Assembly: GCA_016713405.1 (NCBI GenBank)
Contig: JADJPF010000020.1
Span: forward strand, 617,851 to 681,850
DNA from: Blastocatellia bacterium
GTDB lineage: Bacteria > Acidobacteriota > Blastocatellia > Chloracidobacteriales > JADJPF01
Direction: 5' to 3'
DNA: 64,000 nt
Numbering within the stretch: position 1 is the first letter of the stretch; every line of letters begins with the position of its first letter. Below, piece by piece: positions 8,049 through 16,886 of the stretch. The notes under the pieces are model-generated. The model ran no database searches, was not told the DNA's origin, and saw only the letters and a program-made list of their open reading frames with translations. Made by a program: the position numbers and the translations under genes.

Positions 8049-10286
8049 CTAGGAAACAAAAAACTTATAAGTAGCTGAACGTATACCATTAATTTCTATT
8101 ACTAGGGTATTTTCACCTTTTTTAAACTTAAATTTTTTCTCTTTACCCTTAAAAAATAATAAATCCTCTGTTAATTTTGCTGCGCGGTTAATAGAAACAC
8201 CATTAATCAATAATTTTACTTTTGTAGAAAGCCCTTCACCTATTACTTCTAAGCGGTTATCTAGAATTGAATAACGGGCAAAATCTATGCGTAAATTTGT
8301 GCCAATATTGATGTTAGCATCACTTGTGTCAACTATTTGACTACTAGAATTTGTACGTACAACAATACGAAAAAGTGCTGTTGCGGTTATTTTTGTTGGA
8401 GTAAAATCAAAACTTCGCAAGTTTGCAGCTAAATTGCTAGCAATGGTTTGGAATGTTTTTCCTTCATCTGTAGAAAGCATTAAATCTTGGTTTGTAGTCT
8501 TAGCAGCTAGGTCTTGAGATAAAATCCAGCGAATATTGATTGCTTGGTTTTGTGGTAAAACTTCACCTCCATTTGGAAAAGTTAAAAATAATCCATCAAC
8601 TTTATCTGGAACGCTAGCGAGACTACGAGCAAAACGATCAACATTAGGAGTCCCCCAACCTGTAGCTAGATCGTAACCTGGGCGTGCTTGATAGCCATCA
8701 AGTCCACCACCACTATTATTTCCTACCGTAATATCATTGAAAAATAATGAACGTGGGCTAGCACTAGTTTCTTGTTGTTTACCTAGTTGGTAGATGCGAT
8801 GGTTGGCATTACCAAACCCATCTGTTTTAGAAAATTGATTAGTTAAAGCTAAAATCCCCGCCCAAACCGGAGCAGAAGCACTTGTTCCACCAATAACACG
8901 AGTAACACCACTTTCAACAACAAAAAATCCTGGACGGCTAAAGTCGGCTAGTAATGAAACATCTGGCACAGTTCGACCTGTTTGAGTAATTCCGGCTAAA
9001 GTTTGAAAGTCTGGACGTGGAAACATTACACTTATTCCACCGCCGCTACCTTGCCAAACTTGTTCGTCTTGATAAGCTGTTACATTTCCATTTGCATCAC
9101 TTTCAACCATTAAAGATGTGCCTCCAACCCCAACTATAAAAGGACTTGAGGCTAAACCATTAACTTGCAAACTTTGCCCATCACCACAATCATTTGCACC
9201 TCGATCACCTGAGGAAACAAAAACCGTCTGACCCTGAGCCGCAGCTTGTTTATAAAGATTGTTAAATATGGCGACAAATTGAGGAAATAAAAACTTTTCA
9301 CAAGCTCCAAAGCTAATACTTAATATTTTCGTATCAGGTAAAACATTTAGAAAATAGGTTAAAGATTGATCAATCTCGCTATCTCTATCAGCAATAACAA
9401 CTTGGATATCTGCTTTTGGTGCTGCCGCGCCTGATAATTGGGTGTCAAGCAAAACTTCTAAAGTTTCTATGCCTCCACGATCAATAATTTCTCCGCCAGC
9501 AGGGATTTTTACAATGTTAACAGCAGGTAACTTAAATAAATCTCGATAAGTGTTAACATCTGACATATCAAAATCACTTCTAGCAATAATACCAATTTTT
9601 TGTCCTTGGCCTTCAATACCATTAGCAAAAAGAGGTTTGAAATTATAAGCAACGTGTAAATCCTGTGGGCCAATAGCAAAACGTCCGCGATCTATTACAG
9701 TAGGCAAAATATCTTGGGGTTGTCTTTTAAGGCTTGGTTCTGTAAAAAGAAAACTATTTAACTTAACATCCATAATCTCTAAAGCTAAGTTAGAAGGTAA
9801 GTAGTTAGTTTGGGAGTTTGCATAATAAATTTGGTTATCTAATTCAAATAATTTTATTTGTGTTTGAAAAGCTTTTTGTAGCGTTGAGACGGAAGCTTGA
9901 AAATCTAGCCTTAAACGATTTGACCAGCTTTGAGTAACTTTAATATTTGAGCTTTCTAGCCAACTAATAGCCATTTGATAAACATCTTTTGAAACACCAA
10001 ACTTTTCGCCAAATTGAGTAGGAGTAAGCCATTTTTGATAATTTTCGCTTGTAGGGTTTTGTTGTTCTCTTAAAAGCTCATCAAGTGTAGATTCATTTTT
10101 TAAGCGAAAATATAATGTACCACTAATAAGCATATTTGCTGGTGCAGCAGTTTTTAATCTTGCTTGAAGAGGAATAAAGGGTTTGCTAACAGGCTCTAAA
10201 TTTTCTACTTGGGCTTTAGTTGTAGGAAAGATAATTGTTAAAAGGCAGAAAATACAAATTATTAGCAAGAAAACTTTTTTAGCCAT
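8049..10286 (-). CDS. secreted S53 sedolisin/kumamolisin-type serine-carboxyl peptidase
   Basis: The 745-residue protein has a signal peptide (about 1-25), a Pro-kumamolisin activation domain (about 35-180, with NYQKWLTPTQFGEKFGV) and an S53 catalytic domain (about 200-570). The catalytic Glu and Asp lie in GIETLEVLLDTQLSGAAAP (about 270), the oxyanion Asp region is near SSGDRGANDC, and the nucleophile Ser is in GGTSASAPVWAGI (about 465). The calcium-site region GYDLATGWGTPNVDRF closes the domain. About 170 residues at the C-terminus form a probable Ig-like beta domain (LFLTFPNGGEVLPQNQ..). By family knowledge such enzymes are acid-active secreted endopeptidases that mature by self-cleavage of the pro-domain. 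The gene stands alone, with its stop next to a convergent hairpin. Confidence 0.9.
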   Translation of the reverse strand: MAKKVFLLIICIFCLLTIIFPTTKAQVENLEPVSKPFIPLQARLKTAAPANMLISGTLYFRLKNESTLDELLREQQNPTSENYQKWLTPTQFGEKFGVSKDVYQMAISWLESSNIKVTQSWSNRLRLDFQASVSTLQKAFQTQIKLFELDNQIYYANSQTNYLPSNLALEIMDVKLNSFLFTEPSLKRQPQDILPTVIDRGRFAIGPQDLHVAYNFKPLFANGIEGQGQKIGIIARSDFDMSDVNTYRDLFKLPAVNIVKIPAGGEIIDRGGIETLEVLLDTQLSGAAAPKADIQVVIADRDSEIDQSLTYFLNVLPDTKILSISFGACEKFLFPQFVAIFNNLYKQAAAQGQTVFVSSGDRGANDCGDGQSLQVNGLASSPFIVGVGGTSLMVESDANGNVTAYQDEQVWQGSGGGISVMFPRPDFQTLAGITQTGRTVPDVSLLADFSRPGFFVVESGVTRVIGGTSASAPVWAGILALTNQFSKTDGFGNANHRIYQLGKQQETSASPRSLFFNDITVGNNSGGGLDGYQARPGYDLATGWGTPNVDRFARSLASVPDKVDGLFLTFPNGGEVLPQNQAINIRWILSQDLAAKTTNQDLMLSTDEGKTFQTIASNLAANLRSFDFTPTKITATALFRIVVRTNSSSQIVDTSDANINIGTNLRIDFARYSILDNRLEVIGEGLSTKVKLLINGVSINRAAKLTEDLLFFKGKEKKFKFKKGENTLVIEINGIRSATYKFFVS

Positions 10287-10422
10287 AAATAACCTACTCT
10301 CAACAATTTATTTTGATAAATTTATATTATTTGTTATTAACTCTTTTATTTTCTGTAAAAAACCGTGATAGAATTTTAATCATTTTTTAATTATTCAAAC
10401 AAGGGGATAAACTAGCTAAATT

Positions 10423-11480
10423 ATGGACTCACCACAATCAAAAACCAAGACTAAAACACCTAATAAATCAACTAGTGAAGCTAACAATAACGATAGACAA
10501 TCGGATATTAAAAAAATCTATGATATTGCTACAGGGTTTTGGGCTTCTGGCGCACTTATTGCCGCAATTAAACTTGGAGTCTTTACTAGGCTAGAAAATA
10601 ACCCTGCTACAAGTGATTATTTAGCACGTAAACTTGGCTTAAATCGCCGTTGGACAGAAAAACTTTTAACTGCTTGTGCTGCTATGGGAATGTTAGAAAA
10701 AAGCGATAAATATTTCAGCAACTCCCCCACCGCATCACAATATCTAGTTGAATATAAACCACATTACCAAGGTCATTTCCTGCTGCATTTAGGATCATTA
10801 TGGGAAAGATTTGGTTCTTTAGCCAGTACAGTCCAAACTGGTATGCGAAATGATAGTCAAACAACAGAACGAACAGATCAAGAAACTAGTAGAGCCTGGA
10901 TTCTTAGCTCACATAGTGTTGCAATGAGTGGTCAGGCAGAAGCTTTAGCTAAAATGCTGGATTTAAGCGATAGTCAGCATTTATGTGATGTTGGAGGAGG
11001 CCCGGAACCTATGCAGCAGTTCTTTGTTTACGTAATCCAAATTTACAGGCCACTGTTTTAGATGATCCAGAAGTAGTTCCTTATGCTGAGGAAATTATTG
11101 CTCGCTCTGGCCTAAAAGAGCGTGTTAGCGTTAAACCAGCACAAGTTCCTTTTCATACCTATGATCAAGACTATGACGTAATGTTGATTTCTGGTGTTTT
11201 GCATGGTTTTTCTGAAGCTACTTGTAAAAAAATGTTACGTAAAGCCTATAAAGCTATGTCTTCAAATGGTTTAATTGTAATTCAAGAAATGCTCTTAGAT
11301 GATGAAGACGCTCAACCCTTGTTACCAGCACTATTTAGCTTAAATATGACTATGGGAGAAAGTTACACGGCTGCACAAATTATGTCTTGGCTTTATGATG
11401 CAGGGTTTGTTAAAGCGGAAGTAAAAGAAATTCCTGATGGTTCTTGGATGGATCATGTAATTATGGCTGTAAAAGCCTAA
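10423..11480 (+). CDS. O-methyltransferase, dimerisation domain + Methyltransf_2 (one frame break)
   Basis: Frames 10423-11061 and about 11000-11480 form a 352-residue enzyme when one G is added at CCCGG (11001-11005), restoring DVGGGP-GTYAAVLC. The N-terminus is a polar tail, followed by a winged-helix dimerisation domain (about 28-110: YDIATGFWASGALIAAIKLGVF, LARKLGLNRRWTEKLL). The SAM-binding core has DVGGGPGT, an acidic VLDDPEVV and the late motif VIQEMLLDDEDAQPLLPALF. It resembles multi-domain O-methyltransferases of the caffeate/hydroxyneurosporene type that act on small phenolic or polyketide molecules, and the substrate is unknown. It starts at ATG 10423 after an AGGGG-like site and is divergent from the sedolisin. 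A strong terminator follows. Confidence 0.75.
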
Positions 11481-11498
11481 AAAACTTATATTTAACTT

Positions 11499-11530
11499 AA
11501 AAATAGCCTAGTGACTGCTAGGCTATTTTT
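11499..11530. terminator. bidirectional rho-independent terminator
   Basis: A 13-bp perfect stem (AAAAATAGCCTAG with CTAGGCTATTTTT, loop TGACTG) is followed by T-runs. It separates the O-methyltransferase and the convergent exporter operon. Confidence 0.85.
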
Positions 11531-12598
11531 TTATTTGGCTGCAACTTTAGGTGCTGCATCAACAAATACATCTACTTGTTGACCAACATAAACAGGAAAT
11601 GAAGGTGGTGAAAACCTGTAAATTACTTGTAAAACCCGAATATCTACACGCTCAGTATTATCACCAGTTAAACTTTTCTTTGGCAAAATATAAGGGTCTA
11701 TTCTGACAAATTCTAAGGGAATTTTTTTATTTGAATCTCCTTTTAGATGTGCAACTGCTTGGCTACCAGAAGAAAATTTAACAGCATTGACCTCATCTAT
11801 ATCTACTCTAACCTGTAAAAGGTCTGTTTCTCCAAGCAACATTGAAGCTTGATTTGGGTTAGCTGTAATCATTTCTCCAACACGAATATTAAGTTGTAGG
11901 ACTCGTCCAGTTTGCGGTGCAGTAACTGTTAATCTTTCTAAATTAACTAAAAGTTCTGCTCTTTGTGCTTTTAAGACACTTAAATTGGCTTCAGATTCTT
12001 TTATTCTAGCTTTTGCACTGTTAAGCAAGGCATCTGCTTGTTGAAATTGTGCCTCGGCTTGACTTACGCGAGCTTTTGCAGCATCACGAGCCTTAAGGCT
12101 AGTGTTATAAGTTAAAAAAGGAATTACACCAGTCTGATAAAGTTTTTCATTGCTGATTAAAACTTGTTCATTATCTTCTAGTAGTGCTTTTAATTGAGAA
12201 ATATTAGCATCAGCACTTTGTTTAGCTGCTTCTTGAGTAGCAATATCAGCTTGTGCTGTAGCTAAAGTTGCTTCAGCACGGGCAATATTAGCCTCGGCAC
12301 TAACAATTTTAGATCGTTGTTCCCGATCATCTATCAAAAAAAGTTTATCACCTGTTTTTACCAAATCGTTTTCTTTAACAAATATTTGTATAACTTGACC
12401 CGCTATAGGAGGGTTAATTTGAATATTTCGCCCTGCTGCTTCAATAATTCCGGCTCCAGCAATGGTTTGATCATAAGTATTTTGGGCAGGTTCATTAAGA
12501 GGTGGGGCAACAGGTGTTGGACGAGCAGAGACTTTTACCCAATAGATCGCAAAACTTATTCCAATTAATGCTAATAAAATACTGGCATACTTTCTCAT
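11531..12598 (-). CDS. HlyD/DevB-type periplasmic adaptor of an ABC exporter
   Basis: The 355-residue membrane fusion protein has an N-terminal membrane anchor (about 5-22, ASILLALIGISFAIYWV). A biotinyl-lipoyl-like half motif follows (IQINPPIAGQVIQIFVKENDLVKTGDKLFLID), then a long Ala/Glu/Gln-rich alpha-helical coiled-coil hairpin (about 95-225), the second lipoyl half (LTVTAPQTGRVLQLNIRVGEMI) and a beta-barrel domain. It should link the inner-membrane DevCA-like transporter to an outer-membrane channel. It is the last gene of a four-gene unit (TetR, permease, ATPase, adaptor) and lies 19 bases after the ATPase stop. DevB/YbhG resemblance is based on gene order and motif, so no symbol is given. 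Confidence 0.85.
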   Translation of the reverse strand: MRKYASILLALIGISFAIYWVKVSARPTPVAPPLNEPAQNTYDQTIAGAGIIEAAGRNIQINPPIAGQVIQIFVKENDLVKTGDKLFLIDDREQRSKIVSAEANIARAEATLATAQADIATQEAAKQSADANISQLKALLEDNEQVLISNEKLYQTGVIPFLTYNTSLKARDAAKARVSQAEAQFQQADALLNSAKARIKESEANLSVLKAQRAELLVNLERLTVTAPQTGRVLQLNIRVGEMITANPNQASMLLGETDLLQVRVDIDEVNAVKFSSGSQAVAHLKGDSNKKIPLEFVRIDPYILPKKSLTGDNTERVDIRVLQVIYRFSPPSFPVYVGQQVDVFVDAAPKVAAK

Positions 12599-12617
12599 AC
12601 TTTCTAATCCCTCTATA

Positions 12618-13364
12618 TTATTGATGTACTAAATTGTTATCGTTATTTTGGTTAGTATGAACGGCTATAATTTCCCCATCTAGCATTTCTGCTATTCGGT
12701 CGCCATAAGAAAAAATACGGTTATCATGTGTTACAACAATAATTGCTCGATCTTTGCTAAGAGCAGTACGTCTAAACATTTCCATTACTAATTTTCCTGT
12801 ATCTCCATCCAAGCTAGCTGTAGGTTCATCACAGACAATAAGCCTAGGTTCAGATACTAAAGCACGAGCAATAGCGACACGTTGTTGTTGACCGCCTGAA
12901 AGTTGTGTAGGAAAAAATTCTGTTCTTTCGCCTAACCCTACTAAAGATAAAAACTCTCGCCCTTTTTTTACAGCCTTTGCATAAGGAGTTTTGGCAATTA
13001 GTAAGGGAACAGCAACATTTTCCGCGGCTGTTAAAGTTGGAATTAAGTTAAATTGCTGAAAAATAAAGCCTATATACTGGCGGCGAAAACTAGTTTTTTG
13101 AGATTGGCTTAATTTATCTACTCTTACACCAAAAACATCAACTACCCCATCATCATTATCTAATATTCCAGCCATTACACTTAGTAAGGTAGTTTTACCG
13201 CATCCAGACGGCCCAACTAGCAAAAGTAGCTCACCACAAGAAACTTGTAAATCTACTGTTTTTAATGCTTTAACCTGAGTATCTCCAACGCCAAAAGTTT
13301 TAGACACTTTAGTTAAAGACACTGCTATATCATAATTTGTTAATTGATTATCTTGTATTTTCAT
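12618..13364 (-). CDS. ABC transporter ATPase, DevA/MacB type
   Basis: The 248-residue nucleotide-binding subunit has Walker A GPSGCGKTTLL (about 52-62), Q-loop in FIFQQFNLIP, ABC signature LSGGQQQRVAIARAL and Walker B LIVCDEPTASLD, with the H-loop in VVTHDNRIFSYGDRI. It belongs to the LolD/MacB/DevA class that drives FtsX-type permeases without transporting substrate through a classical channel. Five bases separate it from the permease gene, indicating translational coupling. The exported substrate is not known. Glycolipid or drug export is the family precedent. Confidence 0.9.
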   Translation of the reverse strand: MKIQDNQLTNYDIAVSLTKVSKTFGVGDTQVKALKTVDLQVSCGELLLLVGPSGCGKTTLLSVMAGILDNDDGVVDVFGVRVDKLSQSQKTSFRRQYIGFIFQQFNLIPTLTAAENVAVPLLIAKTPYAKAVKKGREFLSLVGLGERTEFFPTQLSGGQQQRVAIARALVSEPRLIVCDEPTASLDGDTGKLVMEMFRRTALSKDRAIIVVTHDNRIFSYGDRIAEMLDGEIIAVHTNQNNDNNLVHQ

Positions 13365-13369
13365 AATTA

Positions 13370-14491
13370 TTAACTTCGGAAAACTACGGCAGGTTCTAAT
13401 TGTAAGACTCGTTTAATACTAATTAAACTAGACACCATACATATTACTATTGTTATAACAAAACTAATTAAAAGTAGTTGATAGGGAGTAAAAAATGCTA
13501 GTCGGCCAGTTTGATTTACCCAACCAATAAGGCAGCCTGCTCCTGAACCAATACTATAGCCAATTATTCCTACTGTTAAACTTTGAAGTAAAATCATTTT
13601 AACTAATGTAAAACTACTAGTTCCCATCGCTTTAAGCGCGCCAAAATAACGCTCGTTTTGCAGAGCAAAAGCATAAAATGTTTGTCCCGCAATAGCCATT
13701 CCAACAAGAAAAACTAGGGTTAAAGAAATACCGATATTAATTGGAATACCAGTATTTTTCATATAGTAGCCAATAGTAAGCCACTGCATATCTGCTTTAG
13801 TATAAGCAGCTAAACCTGTAGATTTTTTAATAGTTTCTACAAGTTCTTTTGGGTCTAAAGAGTCTTGAGCTTGGACTAAAATAAAATTAAGTTGTTTACG
13901 TTGACGGGGTGAATATTGTAATGCACGGTCATAAGTAGTGTAAACATAAGGGTTAGACAAAAAATCTCTTGGAACATCAGCAATTCCAACTACACGAGCA
14001 AGACGGTCATTAATTTCAAAAGTATCCCCAATTTTAGGACTATTTAAGCGTTCTGATTCTGCTTTTCCAATAATTACAGAATCAGGAGAATTAAGCGCAG
14101 ATGTGTCGCCTTCAAGCATTTTGCCGGGACGACCTGCTAAACTAGCATTATCTAAACCAAAAAGTCTTACAGTTTGAAACTTACCAGTTTTTAACCTTAC
14201 CTGTGTTTGTCTCATAAATAGAGGAACTGCCCATTTTACACCTGGCACACTTCGCACACGTGTTAAATCGGTGTCTAGTAATGGTTTAGACTCATCAATA
14301 GATTGTAGTGTAGGATCTGCTACCCAAATTTGCGCTCCAACAGTTTCTATAGGTTTGGCAGTACGAAGCATTAATCCACAGAAAACAGAGCCTTGTTGAA
14401 TAAATAACAATGAAACAAAGGCTAATCCACTAACTAAAGTAATGTACTTAGCGCGATCACCAATAAGCATTTGTAAGGCAATACGTAACAT
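13370..14491 (-). CDS. FtsX-type ABC permease, DevC-like
   Basis: The 373-residue permease has one N-terminal membrane segment (about 14-36) and a MacB_PCD-type periplasmic domain (about 40-230, VGAQIWVADPTLQSIDES). A C-terminal FtsX domain with three membrane helices follows (about 250-370), including ALQNERYFGALKAMGTSSFTL and the terminal LEPAVVFR motif that is characteristic of DevC proteins. It is encoded between the TetR regulator (2-base gap) and the ATPase, so it is the inner-membrane part of the tripartite exporter. Length and topology match DevC. Confidence 0.85.
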   Translation of the reverse strand: MLRIALQMLIGDRAKYITLVSGLAFVSLLFIQQGSVFCGLMLRTAKPIETVGAQIWVADPTLQSIDESKPLLDTDLTRVRSVPGVKWAVPLFMRQTQVRLKTGKFQTVRLFGLDNASLAGRPGKMLEGDTSALNSPDSVIIGKAESERLNSPKIGDTFEINDRLARVVGIADVPRDFLSNPYVYTTYDRALQYSPRQRKQLNFILVQAQDSLDPKELVETIKKSTGLAAYTKADMQWLTIGYYMKNTGIPINIGISLTLVFLVGMAIAGQTFYAFALQNERYFGALKAMGTSSFTLVKMILLQSLTVGIIGYSIGSGAGCLIGWVNQTGRLAFFTPYQLLLISFVITIVICMVSSLISIKRVLQLEPAVVFRS

Positions 14492-14493
14492 AT

Positions 14494-15168
14494 TTAGACC
14501 TCTATTTGATTTACACCTTTTAATGCTGTTAGGGAAAACTCAGCAATATGTTTAGCAATACGACTAATTAAGTCGGGAGACATTTCTTTTTGATTAAGCA
14601 CTTTTAAGATAATTGGTAGGGCAAAATGATAATGCAAACATTGAGAAACAATACTAAGAGTATAAAGCGGTAACTTATCAGAATTTGCTAAAGCAGGTTG
14701 AAATTGGGCAATTAATCTAGATAAAGCTCTATTTTTAGGCAAAATAAATTCCTGCACAATAACATCTAAAGCTGGTGTAGGATCGCTAATTTCTCTGCTC
14801 ATTAAACAAGCGTGCCGACGTGCTTGGTCAGAGGAAAGAATTAAGAGCAGAAATTCTTCAATATATTTAGTAATAGCTATTTCGGCAGCTTCTTTTGTAT
14901 TAATGACTTCAGCTTTTTTAATTATTTTTTGAAATTCTGGAGAACTTACACCGGTTTGTTGAAAAGCATAACGCAGAGTTTCTAGGTAAAGATTTTCTTT
15001 ACTACCAAAATAATAATTTACCGCAGCAACATTAACTTCTGCTTCCCGTGCTAAGTCTCGAATGCTTGTTGCAGCTAAACCACGCTCGGCAAAAAGCTTT
15101 TCTGCAACTGCTAGTAGCCGTTCTTTGGTTCCTAATTCTTCCTGATTTTCTACTAAATTATTTGCCAT
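14494..15168 (-). CDS. TetR/AcrR-family repressor, CecR/YbiH-like
   Basis: The 224-residue protein has an N-terminal TetR helix-turn-helix (about 15-60: KERLLAVAEKLFAERGLAATSIRDLAREAEVNVAAVNYYFGSKENLYLETL). The C-terminal ligand-binding domain resembles the CecR/YbiH group (CLMSREISDPTPALDVIVQEFI). In E. coli the equivalent regulator sits at the head of an ABC exporter operon of the same gene types. It is the first gene of this four-gene operon and probably represses it in response to an exported compound. A CAAACGTTTG palindrome lies 28 bases upstream of the start. The inducer cannot be predicted. Confidence 0.85.
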   Translation of the reverse strand: MANNLVENQEELGTKERLLAVAEKLFAERGLAATSIRDLAREAEVNVAAVNYYFGSKENLYLETLRYAFQQTGVSSPEFQKIIKKAEVINTKEAAEIAITKYIEEFLLLILSSDQARRHACLMSREISDPTPALDVIVQEFILPKNRALSRLIAQFQPALANSDKLPLYTLSIVSQCLHYHFALPIILKVLNQKEMSPDLISRIAKHIAEFSLTALKGVNQIEV

Positions 15169-15196
15169 TTTTATAATTTAAAACAGATGATTAAAA

Positions 15197-15206
15197 CAAA
15201 CGTTTG
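15197..15206. promoter_or_regulatory. candidate TetR operator palindrome
   Basis: CAAACGTTTG is a perfect 10-bp palindrome inside a near-symmetric A/T context, just upstream of the TetR-led exporter operon. Its position fits autoregulation by the TetR protein, and the assignment is inference. Confidence 0.45.
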
Positions 15207-15286
15207 ATTTTCTTAAAGTAAATGGCAATGGCAAAAAGGTCAATTAAATTTTGCTAAAACTTGGATAATTTTTAAGACAGAAAATT

Positions 15287-15538
15287 TTATAGTTGAAGTA
15301 TTGGAATAGAGAACTGACGGGCTTGGGTAAAAATACTTTCTACTTCAGTTGCTTTTAATTTGCGGGAAATCACAACTAAAGCATTATTTTTTGCTTTGGA
15401 AAAATCATAAGTATTAAGTTCACTAGGCTTTTTACTAGTAAAATTTACTATGCCACATTTTATTAAGAGACACTTTAAGCTAATAAGCTCTATGTCCTCG
15501 CCGCTACCAAAAATTACTATTGATAAATTTTTTCTCAT
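15287..15538 (-). CDS. small hypothetical protein, 83 residues
   Basis: I do not recognise this protein. It begins MRKNLSIVIFGSGEDIELISLKCLL and has alternating hydrophobic beta segments and helices reminiscent of a receiver-like or Rossmann-like half domain (LVVISRKLKATEVESIF, RQFSIPILQL). No catalytic motif is visible. The ATG at 15538 is chosen over one at 15571 because a TAGGT sequence precedes it, and the extra 11 residues (MLVLINLLGNL) look non-coding. It lies upstream of the TetR operon on the same strand with a gap of about 120 bases, and promoter elements for the operon are probably in that gap. Confidence 0.5.
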   Translation of the reverse strand: MRKNLSIVIFGSGEDIELISLKCLLIKCGIVNFTSKKPSELNTYDFSKAKNNALVVISRKLKATEVESIFTQARQFSIPILQL

Positions 15539-15637
15539 AAGATTACCTAGCAAATTTATTAAAACTAGCAAAAAGCTACATTTAAGGATAAGTCCTGCCT
15601 AAGCTCAATGTAGTTTTTGCTAGCATTTTGTAAAAAT

Positions 15638-15817
15638 TTAAGGTGTCTTAAAGTTGCTTATTTCAATGACTCTTGCGCTTATTACACCATTTTCTGCACA
15701 AATTATGCGACGCTCAGAAGGAAACCAAATGTCTAGTTTATCCTTTACGTAGCGGACAATCTTTACAGTATTTACCAGCTTTTTTGTATTTTTTACAGCA
15801 TTTTTCTTATAGTGCAT
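15638..15817 (-). CDS. small hypothetical protein, 59 residues
   Basis: A short reading frame begins at ATG 15817 with a good ribosome site AGAAGGAT (in 15821-15830) and runs to TAA at 15638. The peptide is strongly basic at its start (MHYKKNAVKNTKKLVN) and continues VRYVKDKLDIWFPSERRIIC to a polar end. It could be a small nucleic-acid-binding or regulatory peptide, but this is only suggested by charge. It is followed 99 bases later by the 83-residue unknown on the same strand. The region from 15818 to 16026 upstream is AT-rich with no further gene seen. Confidence 0.5.
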   Translation of the reverse strand: MHYKKNAVKNTKKLVNTVKIVRYVKDKLDIWFPSERRIICAENGVISARVIEISNFKTP

Positions 15818-16026
15818 AACTTATCCTTCTTTTAGTAAATTAGAAATTAGACTCATAGTTTTAACCTAATAAAAATACTATTTTGTTAATGTTAATTTTG
15901 AAAATCAATGTCAATTTCATTTTTCTAAAAATACTAAATCTTCTAGAAATATGTCAAGGTAAGTTAGGAAAGGTTTTGGCAAGTTTTCTAAAAATTTTTA
16001 ACTGTTGTGGTAAGTGCTAAATTTAT

Positions 16027-16880
16027 CTATAAGTTATGGGCAGTATTTTTAGTATATTGGTAAAAAGTGTTTGCTAGCAGAGCAAATTCCTTAGAACTAA
16101 GAGTTTCAGCGCGTCTTGTTAAAACAATATTGGCTTGCTCAAGAATAATTGGTATTTGAGAAGGTTCTAGCTTTGAATCAATAGTTTTGTAGTTGGATTT
16201 TAGGCTGTTTAAGATGGTTTTGCGACGTTCAGAAAAAGCAGCACAAACAACTTTTACAAATAAATTTCGGTCTAAAACCTCAACTAAAGGTTGTGGATAG
16301 ACTTTTAATTGTAAAATGGCTGATTCTACTTTAGGAATAGGGCGAAATGAGCCAGCTTTTACAGGAAATAAAACCCTTGTATCAGCATAAAGTTGGGAAA
16401 TTACAGATAAAATTCCATAATCTTTTCCTCCAGCCGTGCTAGCAATTCGTTCTGCTACTTCTCTTTGAAGCATTAAAGTCATATCTCGAATTAAATCACT
16501 AGCTGATAATAATCTAGTTAATATTGCTGTAGAAATATAGTAAGGAAGGTTAGCTACAATGCGAACTTTCTTTTTAACTCAGGGTGCAAATTTAATTGGC
16601 TATGAATTAACTGTTCTAAGTCTAAATCTAAGGCATCGGCTAAGATTAGCTCTAAATTATTTTGGGGAAGAGTTATTTTTAGTTCTTGAAGAAGTTCGCT
16701 ATCTATTTCAATTGCAACAACTTTGCCCGCTTTTTCAAGTAAAGCTTCGGTCAAAATACCATGACCTGGGCCAATTTCTATTATTAATTCATCTGATGTT
16801 GGCGCAACATGTCCGACAATTCGGGCAATAATGTTTTGATCAACAAGAAAATTTTGTCCAAGGCTTTTTTTTGCTTTCAA
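16027..16880 (-). CDS. rsmA: 16S rRNA (adenine1518-N6/adenine1519-N6) dimethyltransferase (one frame break)
   Basis: The two frames join to a 284-residue RsmA/KsgA when one base is added to the T5 run at 16571-16575 (A5 on the coding strand). This restores the catalytic NLPYY motif in VRIVANLPYYIS, which lies exactly in the gap between the two frames. The N-terminus has KKSLGQNFLVDQNII, SAM motif I is IIEIGPGHGILTEAL, and AIEIDSEL follows. The C-terminal domain has GSFRPIPKVESAIL and CAAFSERRKTILNSL. RsmA dimethylates two adjacent adenines of helix 45 in 16S rRNA during late 30S assembly. It is last in the operon glmU-ribD-rsmA, six bases after ribD. Confidence 0.9.
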
Positions 16881-16886
16881 TGTAGT

